Shown here in pieces: positions 35,492 to 44,036 of a stretch of 64,000 nucleotides of DNA (positions within the stretch are counted from its first letter, which is position 1; every line of letters begins with the position of its first letter). Below the pieces are notes generated by a model, which saw nothing but the letters and a program-made list of their open reading frames with translations, searched no databases and had not been told where the DNA came from. The stretch is from Gordonia asplenii. GTDB lineage: Bacteria; Actinomycetota; Actinomycetes; Mycobacteriales; Mycobacteriaceae. The position numbers and the translations under genes were made by a program. Location: NCBI RefSeq assembly GCF_012933505.1, contig NZ_JABBNB010000011.1, positions 118,596-182,595 of the forward strand, in the 5' to 3' direction.

Positions 35492-36508
35492 GTGACCTCC
35501 AACACACTCGACGACGCCGCCACGCCCCTGCGCTTGACCGGATACGCTCACGGCGGCGGATGCGCCTGCAAGATTCCGCCGGGCGAACTCGAGCGAGCCG
35601 TCGCCGGATTGACCGGGCAGGTCGACGCGAACGTGATCGTCGGGCTCGACGACGGCGACGACGCCGCCGCGGTACGCGTCGACGTCGGCGGGACGGGCCT
35701 TGCGGTGTTGTCGACCGCGGACTTCTTCACACCGGTCGTCGACGACGCGTATGACTGGGGCCGCATCGCCGCGGCGAACGCGCTGTCGGACATCTATGCG
35801 ATGGGCGGTCGACCGGTTGTCGCGATCAACCTCGTCGGCTGGCCGCGCGACGTGCTCCCGATGGAACTGCTGACCGAGGTGCTGCGCGGCGGACTCGACG
35901 TCGGGGCGCAGGCGCAGTGCCCGGTGATCGGCGGGCACACCATCGACGATCCCGAACCCAAATACGGAATGGCAGTGACCGGAGTCGCATCCGCGGATCG
36001 ATTGTTACGCAACGACTCCGCACAGGCGGGCCTGCCGTTGACACTGACCAAGCCGATCGGTGTCGGGCTGCTCAACAACCGGCACAAGCGGACCGGTGAG
36101 GTGTTCGAGGCGGCGATCGCGTCGATGACGTCGCTCAATCGGGACGCCGCGCAGGCGGCGCTCGACGCGGGCGCGCGGGCGGCGACCGACGTGACCGGGT
36201 TCGGGCTGCTCGGCCACCTCTACAAGTTGTGCCGGGCGTCGGGGGTGCGGGCGGTGATCGATCGTGCCTCGGTGCCCCTCATCGACGGTGCGCTGGACGC
36301 GTTGCGTGCCGGGTATGTATCCGGCGGGACCCGGCGGAACCTGGATTGGGTTGCACCACATATCGATTCGGCGTCGGATGTGTCGGAGGACGACTTACTG
36401 CTGTTGGCCGACGCACAGACGTCGGGGGGATTGCTGGTCGCGGGCGAGGTGCCGGGATATCCGGTGATCGGGCACCTGGTGGAGGGGTCGGGGATCGAGG
36501 TGCGATAG
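35492..36508 (+). CDS. selD: Selenide, water dikinase SelD
   Basis: SelD makes selenophosphate from selenide and ATP. The 338-residue chain starts at GTG 35492. The glycine-rich active-site loop GYAHGGGCACK contains the catalytic Cys24 and Lys27, so this SelD uses cysteine, not selenocysteine. Other blocks are DDAAAVRVD, STADFFTPVVDDAYDWGRIAAANALSDIYAMGG, GGHTIDDPEP, TDVTGFGLLGHL and DAQTSGGLL. It is divergent from the selC-selA-selB unit; about 45 bp separate its start from the 5' end of tRNA-Sec. It converges on the fdh operon. Confidence 0.95.
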   Translation: MTSNTLDDAATPLRLTGYAHGGGCACKIPPGELERAVAGLTGQVDANVIVGLDDGDDAAAVRVDVGGTGLAVLSTADFFTPVVDDAYDWGRIAAANALSDIYAMGGRPVVAINLVGWPRDVLPMELLTEVLRGGLDVGAQAQCPVIGGHTIDDPEPKYGMAVTGVASADRLLRNDSAQAGLPLTLTKPIGVGLLNNRHKRTGEVFEAAIASMTSLNRDAAQAALDAGARAATDVTGFGLLGHLYKLCRASGVRAVIDRASVPLIDGALDALRAGYVSGGTRRNLDWVAPHIDSASDVSEDDLLLLADAQTSGGLLVAGEVPGYPVIGHLVEGSGIEVR

Positions 36509-36514
36509 CTCGGC

Positions 36515-36617
36515 ACCCCTCGTTACACCGAAGCTCGTTCCTCGCTTCGGCACTCGGGGAGCGGGTGGTTACACCGAAGCTTGTTCCTCGCTTTGGCACT
36601 CGGGGAGCGGGTGGTCA
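36515..36617. repeat. Two tandem 46-bp units at the selD/fdh junction
   Basis: Units start at 36522 and 36568 with GTTACACCGAAGCTCGTTCC and GTTACACCGAAGCTTGTTCC. Each contains a hairpin CCGAAGC...GCTTCGG (or GCTTTGG) and ends GGCACTCGGGGAGCGGGTGG. The first unit, with its CCCCTC leader, closely resembles the sequence at 42166 on the far side of the fdh operon. The array fills the gap between selD and the nrfD-like gene. Confidence 0.85.
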
Positions 36618-37742
36618 CTCATTGAAACCAGTGGACGGGGCCTGCCGCCCCTGCACCGTCGTGACTATTGAATCGTCGGTCACACCGGCCGCTCGTCGCG
36701 CCGCCAGTCTCCGCTTCTGCGGTTCGATGGTGTAGCGCGGGTCCTTCGCCGAATGCAGGCCGGCCTCGAAGACGCCGAAGCGGGTGAGTGCGGACGCCGT
36801 CATCAACGACAGCCCCGACGCCGCCGCGACCACCCGGTTGCGTCCGCCAAGCAGCGCACCCAGGCCGCCGACCACCGCGAGCCGCTCGCTCCAGCGGAGC
36901 AGTGTACCCGGCAGTCCATGGTGAAGTGGTTCTGCCGCAACGGGATCCATCCGGGACTCCATGTACTTCATTGCCGCGAGATCGCCGACCACCCCCAGCA
37001 CCGCCAACGTCCGGGCGGGTCCGGTCTCGTCGACCGGGGTGGTGATCATCGCCAGGCCCCCGGATGCCAGGCTGGCCGAACTGACGAACACGAATGGCAG
37101 GTCGCGGTGCATCGCGTTCCAGGTCGGCACGGCCGTATCACCAAGCAGCACAGCGGTATACACCGCGAGCGGCGGACCGAGCACCGCCGCGGCCAGACCG
37201 GCGGGCGCTTCGGCGAAGCGCAGCACCGGCCGCAGCGGACCGAACGGCAACCGTTCGCCGGTGAGGCGGTCGATCTCCGCGACCGCGGCCACTCCGAGAC
37301 CGCCGCTGAACGCCGAGAGGATCCACGATCCGACGCTCATCGGCGAGGTGACCTTGAACGTGCGCAGCATGTTGTAGAACCGGTCCGGCCGACCGAGGTC
37401 GATGACCAGTGCCACGCCGCCCAGACTCACGGCGGTCAGCGAACCCAGCCGCGCATTGCGTCGCAGCGTCGGGCGCCCCGACAATTGCGCGCCGGCGGCG
37501 AGTACACCCGACCCGCCGGCGATGCCGCCGAGGAACAGGTAGGCGGCCACCGGCCATTCCCACGGTGGCGGCTTGACCACCGGGCGTCCGTAGTACGAGA
37601 CGAACTCGGGTTCGGGGACCATCGACATCTCGACGCGGCCGCCGCCCCGACGGCCCGGCCGATCCTTCGGAGGATCCTTGCGCCACTTGCGTTTACGCGG
37701 TGACTCGGGCGGGCGCACGGCGTCGTAATCGGAATGTGTCAC
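36615..37742 (-). CDS. NrfD/PsrC-family membrane anchor of formate dehydrogenase
   Basis: The 375-residue integral membrane protein has a basic, Pro-rich N-terminus and then a hydrophobic region with blocks typical of NrfD/PsrC quinone-interacting subunits: WPVAAYLFLGGIAGGSGVLA, DLGRPDRFYNMLRTFK, SPMSVGSWIL and YTAVLLGDTAVPTWN. About eight membrane segments are visible. It would pass electrons from the ferredoxin subunit to menaquinone. GTG 37742 is the start, 4 nt after the ferredoxin-subunit stop. No haem-ligand histidine pattern of the cytochrome b556 FdnI type is seen, so the anchor is of the haem-free class. Confidence 0.85.
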   Translation of the reverse strand: MTHSDYDAVRPPESPRKRKWRKDPPKDRPGRRGGGRVEMSMVPEPEFVSYYGRPVVKPPPWEWPVAAYLFLGGIAGGSGVLAAGAQLSGRPTLRRNARLGSLTAVSLGGVALVIDLGRPDRFYNMLRTFKVTSPMSVGSWILSAFSGGLGVAAVAEIDRLTGERLPFGPLRPVLRFAEAPAGLAAAVLGPPLAVYTAVLLGDTAVPTWNAMHRDLPFVFVSSASLASGGLAMITTPVDETGPARTLAVLGVVGDLAAMKYMESRMDPVAAEPLHHGLPGTLLRWSERLAVVGGLGALLGGRNRVVAAASGLSLMTASALTRFGVFEAGLHSAKDPRYTIEPQKRRLAARRAAGVTDDSIVTTVQGRQAPSTGFNE

Positions 37743-37746
37743 CGGG

Positions 37747-38769
37747 TCACCGCTTCCGTCCGGTCAGGAACGAAACCGCCACTGCCGCAACCATTCCCAG
37801 CGCCGCTGCGCCCGCCCGCCGATACATCGTCGGCAGATCCGCGGTGCAGACCCGGGGGTCCGGCGGCAGACCGTAGACTTCGGGTTCGTCGAGCAGCAGG
37901 AACACCGACCCGGTTCCGCCGACGCCGTCGAGTTCGTTGGCGCCGTAGAGCCGCGCCTCGGTCATGCCCCGAGCATGCAGTTCTGCCACGCGCTCGTGGG
38001 CTTTGGCGACCATGTCGTCGTGGTCGCCGAATTTGATCGACGTCGTCGGGCAGGTCTTGGCGCAGGCCGGGGTCTCGTCGTCGAGCAGCCGGTCGTAACA
38101 GAGTGTGCATTTCTGTGCGACACCGCGTTTGGGCACCGGCGGCTGTTCGCCCTTGCGATATCCCTCGCGCGTCGTCGGTGCCGCGGTGCCGTCGGCCCGA
38201 CGTTCGACGACGCCGAACGGGCAGCCCGCGACACAGGTTCCGCAACCGTTGCAGACGTCGTCCTGCACGACGACGGTGCCGAACTCGGTGCGAAACAGCG
38301 CTCCCGTCGGGCAGACGTCGAGGCAGCCGGCGTGCGTACAGTGTTTGCACACGTCCGAGGACATCAGCCAGCGGAACTCCGGGGTGTCCGGCGGCGCGGT
38401 ATCCGGTGGCGCGTTATCCAGTGACACAGTGTCGACGACCGAATCCTCTTGCGGTGCACCGATACTCGGCATTCCGAGCCCGACCAGCGCCCGGCCCGAC
38501 GTCCGCGCCGAGGAAATCTGTTCGGCGTCCTGTTCGATGAACGCGACATGCCGCCAGGTGCTGGCGCCCAGTGCGACGGTGTTGTCATAGGACATGCCGG
38601 TCAGTTCGAGATCACCGTCGCGGGGGTTGCGGTTCCACTCCTTGCAGGCGACCTCGCACGCCTTGCAGCCGATGCATATCGAGGTGTCGGTGAAGAAGCC
38701 CTTGCGATCCCGATGGACGTGCCACGCGGCGTCGGCGCTTGGATCACTCGGCCCGGACAGCTGACCCAT
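37747..38769 (-). CDS. Formate dehydrogenase iron-sulfur subunit (four 4Fe-4S clusters)
   Basis: The 340-residue protein carries four cysteine groups: CIGCKACEVACKEWN, CKHCTHAGCLDVCP, CNGCGTCVAGCP and CTLCYDRL with CAKTCP, as in FdnH/FdhB-type electron-transfer subunits. A Pro-rich insert (about residues 115-130) separates the first two groups. The C-terminus has one hydrophobic segment (AAALGMVAAVAVSFLTG), so the subunit is tethered to the membrane like FdnH. Its ATG overlaps the catalytic-subunit stop (TGATG). Together with the flanking genes it forms a three-subunit formate dehydrogenase. Confidence 0.92.
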   Translation of the reverse strand: MGQLSGPSDPSADAAWHVHRDRKGFFTDTSICIGCKACEVACKEWNRNPRDGDLELTGMSYDNTVALGASTWRHVAFIEQDAEQISSARTSGRALVGLGMPSIGAPQEDSVVDTVSLDNAPPDTAPPDTPEFRWLMSSDVCKHCTHAGCLDVCPTGALFRTEFGTVVVQDDVCNGCGTCVAGCPFGVVERRADGTAAPTTREGYRKGEQPPVPKRGVAQKCTLCYDRLLDDETPACAKTCPTTSIKFGDHDDMVAKAHERVAELHARGMTEARLYGANELDGVGGTGSVFLLLDEPEVYGLPPDPRVCTADLPTMYRRAGAAALGMVAAVAVSFLTGRKR

Positions 38770-41700
38770 CAGTCATCCTCCTGATCTGAATCCGTGCGTT
38801 TCGTCAATCGAACATTATCGGTTTCCGTCGTCACGCCCGCGCGCTGCTGGTACTCGGCCACCAGGGCGAGCAACGCCTCACCGGTCGGTCGACGTCCGGC
38901 GATCACATCGCACGACCCCGCCTTGGACTCCTGTATCTGGGTGTTGGGGTCGAGCGTCACACCGATCAGGTCGTTCGCGGCGTCGCCGCTGACCACGGCG
39001 TCCGAACCGACACCCCAGTGATACGGGAGTCCCACCTGCTCGACGTCGCGGCCGTTGATACGCAACGACTTGACCCGGTCGGTCACCAACACGCGCGCCT
39101 CGATGGCGGCGCGCGGCGAGATGATCGTCGCCCAGCCTTCGTTTTCGAGCCCGCGTGCGGCGGCCAATTCCGGCGAGATCTCGCAGAACATCTCCGGCTG
39201 CAGTTCGGCGAGATACGGCGACCAGCGGCTCATGCCACCGGCCGTGTGGTGTTCGGTGAGTCGGTAGGTGGTGAAGACATACGGGTAGACGTCGGAGCCG
39301 GGGGTACCCGCGCTCGGTGCATCCATGTTGTCCGAGCGAGGGAACATCACTCGCGCGGGCGCCTGCTGCTGGGTGTACAACGAGTTGGCGACCGGCGATT
39401 CCTGCGGCTCGTAGTGCGCGGGCAGCGGGCCGTCGACCATGCCGGTCGGCGCGAACAGCCATGCCTTGCCATCGGGCTGCATGATGAACGCGTCGTCGCC
39501 GGCCAGTGCGTCGGCACCACCGCGCTCGGGGTCACCGGGCGCGTGCGGGGCGCGGTCGACCGGAAAGTCGGGTACATCGGGGCCGGCCCATCGCCCGGCG
39601 TCGGCGTCCCACCACATGTACTTCTTGCGTTCGCTCCACGGTTTGCCGTCGGGGTCGGCCGACGCGCGGTTGTACAGGATCCGGCGATCGGCGGGCCACA
39701 CCCACCCCCACTCGGACTGGGTCAGTCCCGGACCTCCGTGCGGGGTGCGCCGCGCGGCGTGGTTGGTCGCGTCCGCATACACCCCGGTGTAGATCCAGCA
39801 CCCGCCCGCTGTCGAACCGTCGGCACGCATCTGCGTGAACGACGTCAGGTTCTTGCCCGCGTCGGGGCCGTCGATCCACGACCCGTTGATCTCCGACAAC
39901 ACCGCTTCCGGATCGGGGTCGCCGTGCTCGTCGAGCGGGTAGTCCCAGGTCATCGCCAACAGCGGGCGGTCGCGTTCGTCGGTGGAGCCGGCGAGCTTAC
40001 GCCGGATCGCGGCACCGAGCTCGTAGAAGAAATCCAACTCGCTCTGCGCTTGCCCGGGCGGTTGGACCGCTTGGTGACGCCACTGCACCATCCGCTGGGT
40101 CTGAGTGAACGATCCGGCCTTCTCCACATGCGTGGCAGCAGGCATGAAGAACACCTCGGTGCCGATGTCCTCGGTACGTAGTTCACCGGAGGTGATCTCG
40201 GGGCCCTCCTTCCACCAGGTCGCGGATTCGATCATGTTGAGGTCGCGCACGACGAGCCATTTGAGCTGTGCCATCGCGAGTCGCTGCTGGCGACCGTTCG
40301 CCGAACCGACGGCGGGATTCTGGCCGAGGATGAAGTACCCGTCGACTTCGCCGTCGAGCATCTTCACCGTCGTCTGGTAGGTACCCAACGGTCCGTCGAG
40401 CCGCGGCAGATAGTCGTAGGCCCAGTCGTTGTCGGCCGTGGCGGCGTCGCCGAACCACGCCTTGAGCAGACTGACCAGATAGGCGTCCGCATAAGCCCAG
40501 TAGCCTTTCTCGTCCTTGGGCCCGACGGCGGCGATGTAGTCGGCGAAGGTGTCGTGCTTGCCCACCGACGGCATCGGCAGGTAGCCGGGCAGCAGGTTGA
40601 ACAGCGTGGGGATGTCGGTGGACCCCTGGATGCTCGCGTGTCCGCGCAACGCCATGATGCCGCTGCCGGGACGGCCGATGTTCCCCAGCAGCATCTGCAG
40701 GATCGCCGCCGACCGGATGAACTGCGCTCCGAGGGTGTGCTGGGTCCAGCCCGTCGCGTATCCGAAGCAGGTGGTACGTTCGCGGCCCGAATTGTCGGTG
40801 ATCGACGTTGCGAGATAAGCGAATTCGTCCGGCGAGATACCGCACATGTCGCGCACCATCTCCGGGGTGTATCGCGCGAAGTGACGACGGAGGATCTGGA
40901 AGACGGTGTGCTCGTCGGTCAGTGTCTCGTCGCGTTCACCGGTGTACTGCCACGACGACTGGTCGTAAGTCCCCGACTCCGGGTCGAAACCGGAGAACAG
41001 TCCGTCGAGGTCGTCGGTGTCGCGGAAGTCGGCGCTGATCTTCGACGCCGCGTTGGTGTACGCGACGACGTAGTCGTGGAAGTACAGGTCCTCGGTGAGC
41101 ACATGGTTGATCAGCGCACCGAGCAGCACGACGTCGGAGCCGGCGCGAATCGCGATGTGCCGGTCGGCGTTCGCCGACGTCCGGGTGAACCGCGGATCGA
41201 CGTGGATGACCCGCGCACCGCGCGAGCGTGCTTCAACCACCCATTGGAAGCCCACCGGGTGAGCTTCGGCCATGTTGCCGCCCATCAAGACGATGCAGTC
41301 GGCGTTGGCCATGTCTTGCAGTGATTGCGTTGCGCCGCCGCGACCATACGAGGCTCCCAGACTGGGAACCGTTGCGGAGTGTCAAATACGGGCTTGGTTC
41401 TCGATCTGTATCGCGCCCGCCGCGGTGAAGAGCTTCTTGATGAGGTAGTTCTCTTCGTTGTCGAGGGTCGCGCCGCCGAGCGAGGCGATGCCGAGCGTGC
41501 GTCGCAGTTGCCTACCGTCGGCGTCGTGATCCTGCCAGCCGTTGCGGCGCGCTTCGATGAACCGGTCGGCGATCATATCGACCGCGGTATGCAGATCGAG
41601 GTCCTGCCAATCGGTCGCGTACGGGGCGCGGTACCGAATCTTGGTCTGTCGCAACGGATTATTGACGAGCTGCTCGCTCGACGACCCCTTGGGGCAGAGT

Positions 41701-41948
41701 CGGCCGCGCGAGATCGGCGAGTCCGGGTCGCCCTCGATCTGCACGACGCGCTCGTCTTTGACGTACACCTTCTGCCCACATCCGACAGCGCAGAACGGGC
41801 AGACGCTCTGTACCACGCGATCGGCGGTCACCGTTCGCGGCGTCAACGCTTTGGTGTGCGCGGACTGCACAGCGGGACCGCGCCCGAACACGTCGCCGGT
41901 GCGGACCTGACGGAACACGGGCCATTGCAGGGGGCTGAACCTGGCCAT
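38769..41948 (-). CDS. fdhA: Formate dehydrogenase catalytic subunit, selenocysteine-containing
   Basis: This gene reads as one 1059-residue molybdopterin oxidoreductase if the in-frame TGA at 41384-41382 (codon 189) is decoded as selenocysteine. The context NQARI-U-HSATVPSLGASYGR is the signature of Sec-type formate dehydrogenases, where Sec ligates Mo or W and contacts formate. An N-terminal 4Fe-4S cluster is bound by C50, C53, C57 and C85. The molybdopterin domains and the C-terminal dinucleotide-binding domain follow. A SECIS-like hairpin starts 11 nt after the UGA. No twin-arginine signal is seen in the first 60 residues, so the subunit appears cytosolic. ATG 41948 is the start; a TTG lies two codons upstream. 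Confidence 0.95.
41352..41384 (-). promoter_or_regulatory. UGA-Sec codon and SECIS-like hairpin in fdhA
   Basis: On the minus strand, TGA (41384-41382) is followed after 11 nt by a hairpin: GGTTCCC, loop AGTCT, GGGAGCC (41370-41352). Seven base pairs include one G-U. The small apical loop with a GU is like the E. coli fdhF element bound by SelB, and the spacing is also similar. Confidence 0.85.
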
Positions 41949-42165
41949 GGTCAAAAGCGTAGTCGCTTGCGTCGGCCGGTGTCCGGCGATATCGGAGGTG
42001 TCGAGTCGGGGGCGGTGAGGAGCGGATCGTGTCTGGGTGAACCCGAACGAAATGTCTCAACCCGGACGGACACTCCGTTCGGGTTGATGCGATGGTGTCG
42101 GGTCCGCGGGGCCGCGTCGACGTGCCTTCCGAAATGCTTCCCCCAGTTGGCATTTCGGCTCACCG
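41949..42165. other. Non-coding region upstream of fdhA
   Basis: This is the first part of the 476-bp gap between fdhA and the crotonase gene. It should hold the fdh promoter. I see an imperfect dyad around GGTGAACCCGAACG ... CGTTCGGGTTGATGC (about 42034-42086), which is symmetric in CCGAACG/CGTTCGG, and no credible gene. Confidence 0.5.
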
Positions 42166-42402
42166 ACCCCTCGTTACACCGAAACTCGCAAGCTCGTTTC
42201 GGCACCCGGGGAACGGGGAGTAACTCCGGCACACACGCACGCTTCCGCACCCGGGGAACGGGGACCAACTCCGGCACACACGCACGCTTCCGCACCCGGG
42301 GAACGGGGACCAACTCCGGCACACACGCACGTTTCGGCACTCGGGGAACGGAGAGTAACTCCGGCACACACGCACGCTGCCGCACCCGGGGAACGGGGCT
42401 AA
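42166..42402. repeat. 45-bp tandem repeats upstream of the fdh operon
   Basis: The array opens with CCCCTCGTTACACCGAAACT, close to the repeat at 36515. Then 45-bp units begin at 42226, 42271, 42316 and 42361 with CCGGCACACACGCACG, each followed by a CGGGGAACGG element. Because 45 is a multiple of three, several frames stay open across the array (a 15-residue periodic ORF), but codon use and lack of a ribosome site argue against a protein. Confidence 0.9.
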
Positions 42403-42424
42403 TTCAGCACCGGCGACCGAGCGA

Positions 42425-43195
42425 TCACGATGACCACACCGGCGTCCGCTTCGCCAGGAACGCCGACATCCCCTCTTGCGCATCGCGAGTCATCGCATTG
42501 GTGGCCATCGTCTGCGTCATCAGCGTGTACGCGTCGGGTTCGGTGGCGTCGATCTGCTGGTAGAAGGCACGTTTGCCGATCGCGAGAGTGTCGCCGCTCG
42601 ACGCCGCGATGCGAGTCGCGAGATCGATGACGGTTCGTTCAAGGTCGTCGGCCGGTACCGCGGTGTTGATCAATCCCCAGTCGACGGCGGTGGCGGCGTC
42701 GATCATGTCACCGGTCAGCAACATGTGCATGGCGCGTTTGCGTCCGACCGCCCGGCTCAGCGCGACCATCGGCGTCGAGCAGAACAATCCGATCTTGACG
42801 CCCGGCGTGCTGAAGCGGGCCGATTCGTCGGCGATGGCGAGATCACAGGTGGCGACGAGTTGGCATCCGGCGGCCAGCGCCGTGCCCTGGACCTGCGCGA
42901 TCACCGGTTGCCGCACCTCGTGCACCGTCGTCATGAGTTCGGTGCACGCCTCGAAGATCTCCCGCTCGTCGTCGAGCGTGCGATCGACCATTTCGGCGAG
43001 GTCGTGGCCGGCGGAGAATGCGGGACCGCGCGCGGCGATGACGATTACCTTGACGGCCGGGTCGTCGTGGAGTTCGCGGAGAATTCTGGTCGTCTCCCGC
43101 ATTGTGCGCAACGACAACGGATTTCGACGTACCGACTCTTCGAGTAACACGACGGCGAGTGGGGCTTCGACGGTGACCGACACGGGAGCGTTCAT
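42425..43195 (-). CDS. Enoyl-CoA hydratase/isomerase family protein (ECHDC3-like)
   Basis: The 256-residue crotonase-fold protein begins MNAPVSVTVEAPLAVVLLEE. Its oxyanion-hole block reads FSAGHDLAEM, and the second block is GTALAAGCQLVATCDLAIAD, followed by FSTPGVKIGLFCSTPMVALSRAVGRK. The last block is typical of the ECHDC3 group, which lacks the classical first catalytic Glu; here Cys-Gln stands where GCE is found in true hydratases. Activity as an enoyl-CoA hydratase is therefore doubtful. An upstream extension of the frame is not used because ATG 43195 gives the family start. Confidence 0.85.
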   Translation of the reverse strand: MNAPVSVTVEAPLAVVLLEESVRRNPLSLRTMRETTRILRELHDDPAVKVIVIAARGPAFSAGHDLAEMVDRTLDDEREIFEACTELMTTVHEVRQPVIAQVQGTALAAGCQLVATCDLAIADESARFSTPGVKIGLFCSTPMVALSRAVGRKRAMHMLLTGDMIDAATAVDWGLINTAVPADDLERTVIDLATRIAASSGDTLAIGKRAFYQQIDATEPDAYTLMTQTMATNAMTRDAQEGMSAFLAKRTPVWSS

Positions 43196-43287
43196 GTTTT
43201 CGATGGTAAGCAGAGTTCGGGTGCCTCCTTCGACATTCACACAAGATGGCGACACCACCCGCCGCACACCTGATCTCGAATCACCTA

Positions 43288-43716
43288 TCACCCGGAGTCG
43301 AAGTCCCAGGGGTTGATCACGGGCACCGACAGTGATTCGAAATCAGCGACGTTGCGGGTGACCACGGTCAACCCGAACTCGCGTGCGGTCGCAGCGATGT
43401 AGCCGTCGCGTTCTGGGCGAGGATCCGGAACGTGCAGTCGTGCCGCGCGACGCGCCACCGCGACATCGACAGGAAGGATGCGTCCGCGGAATTCGTCGAG
43501 GACATCGTGCTCGAGCCATCGAGTCAGAACCGCGGCCTGCCGCGAGTCCCTACGTGCCAGACGAGCGATCCCGAACTCGATCTCCATCACGGTGATGACG
43601 CTTACGTAGAGATCGGCGCGAAGCTGCGACTCCGACCAGGCAAGCACTTCGGGAGCTATGACTCCGGGCCGCTTGCGCAGCTCACTGACGACATTCGTAT
43701 CGAGGAGCAAAGTCAC
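43288..43716 (-). CDS. PIN-domain ribonuclease toxin (VapC/FitB-like)
   Basis: The 142-residue protein has the PIN core: LLLDTNVVSELRK (first Asp), then ISVSVITVMEIEFGI-like strand and acidic residue (read here as SVITVMEIEFGIARL), DGYIAATAREFGLTVVTRN and a final ADFE. Such proteins are Mg-dependent RNases that block growth when free of antitoxin. Its start overlaps the antitoxin stop by 4 nt. The order antitoxin-toxin with an upstream palindrome is the usual autoregulated TA operon. Confidence 0.9.
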   Translation of the reverse strand: MTLLLDTNVVSELRKRPGVIAPEVLAWSESQLRADLYVSVITVMEIEFGIARLARRDSRQAAVLTRWLEHDVLDEFRGRILPVDVAVARRAARLHVPDPRPERDGYIAATAREFGLTVVTRNVADFESLSVPVINPWDFDSG

Positions 43717-43952
43717 AGTTCGGCTGCTCGTGGAAGAGAACCGATCCGGCCGGGTTCGAATTCGATGTCCACGTCGAGACGCAGCCGCTCGGCGATTCCG
43801 CCGCGGGCTGCGGTCAACCGGCGATACTCATCGATCGTGAGCAATACGAACGCCGGCTCCCCGCGATCGGTGATCACCACCGGACCGTCGGACGCCGCTC
43901 GCTTCGCGGCGCTCACGTCGCGGTTGAAGTCCCGAGAAGTCAGAGTCGCCAC
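43713..43952 (-). CDS. Phd/YefM-type antitoxin
   Basis: The 79-residue protein begins MATLTSRDFNRDVSAAKRAA and continues GPVVITDRGEPAFVLLTIDEYRRL, the Phd/YefM fold that binds DNA as a dimer. The acidic C-terminus (RLDVDIEFEPGRIG) would wrap the PIN toxin. A 16-bp perfect palindrome lies 15 nt upstream of the start and is the likely operator. Confidence 0.9.
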   Translation of the reverse strand: MATLTSRDFNRDVSAAKRAASDGPVVITDRGEPAFVLLTIDEYRRLTAARGGIAERLRLDVDIEFEPGRIGSLPRAAEL

Positions 43953-43967
43953 GGCACTCCCCCTTTG

Positions 43968-43983
43968 GTAGGTACGTACCTAC
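43968..43983. promoter_or_regulatory. Operator palindrome of the toxin-antitoxin operon
   Basis: GTAGGTACGTACCTAC is a perfect 16-bp palindrome 16-31 nt upstream of the antitoxin ATG. It is the probable binding site of the Phd/YefM dimer. Confidence 0.75.
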
Positions 43984-44036
43984 TTTAGTCCTCGGCGCAG
44001 CACTTGCCAAGCACTTTGCAGCTCAGCTGCGCGACC

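Noticed and set aside
35351..35523. An extended N-terminus for SelA reaching 35523
   Set aside because: That extension reads through the tRNA-Sec gene. The ATG at 35325 gives the expected SelA length and start.
32201..35754. Long plus-strand open frames opposite selB and selA (752 and 576 codons)
   Set aside because: They are antisense shadows caused by high GC in the third codon position. The minus-strand frames carry clear SelB and SelA motifs.
41382..41384. An in-frame TGA that splits fdhA into two ORFs (41385-41954 and 38769-41312)
   Set aside because: The flanking protein motif, the SECIS-like hairpin and the adjacent selA/selB/selC/selD show it is a Sec codon, not a frameshift or pseudogene.
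42034..42086. CCGAACG/CGTTCGG dyad upstream of fdhA as a specific regulator site
   Set aside because: The arms are short and imperfectly spaced, so it is recorded only as part of the non-coding region.
41951..42385. A 144-codon minus-strand frame with 15-residue periodicity (RACVPELVPVPRV)
   Set aside because: The periodicity comes from the 45-bp tandem repeat. Several frames are open at once, and there is no ribosome site or homology.
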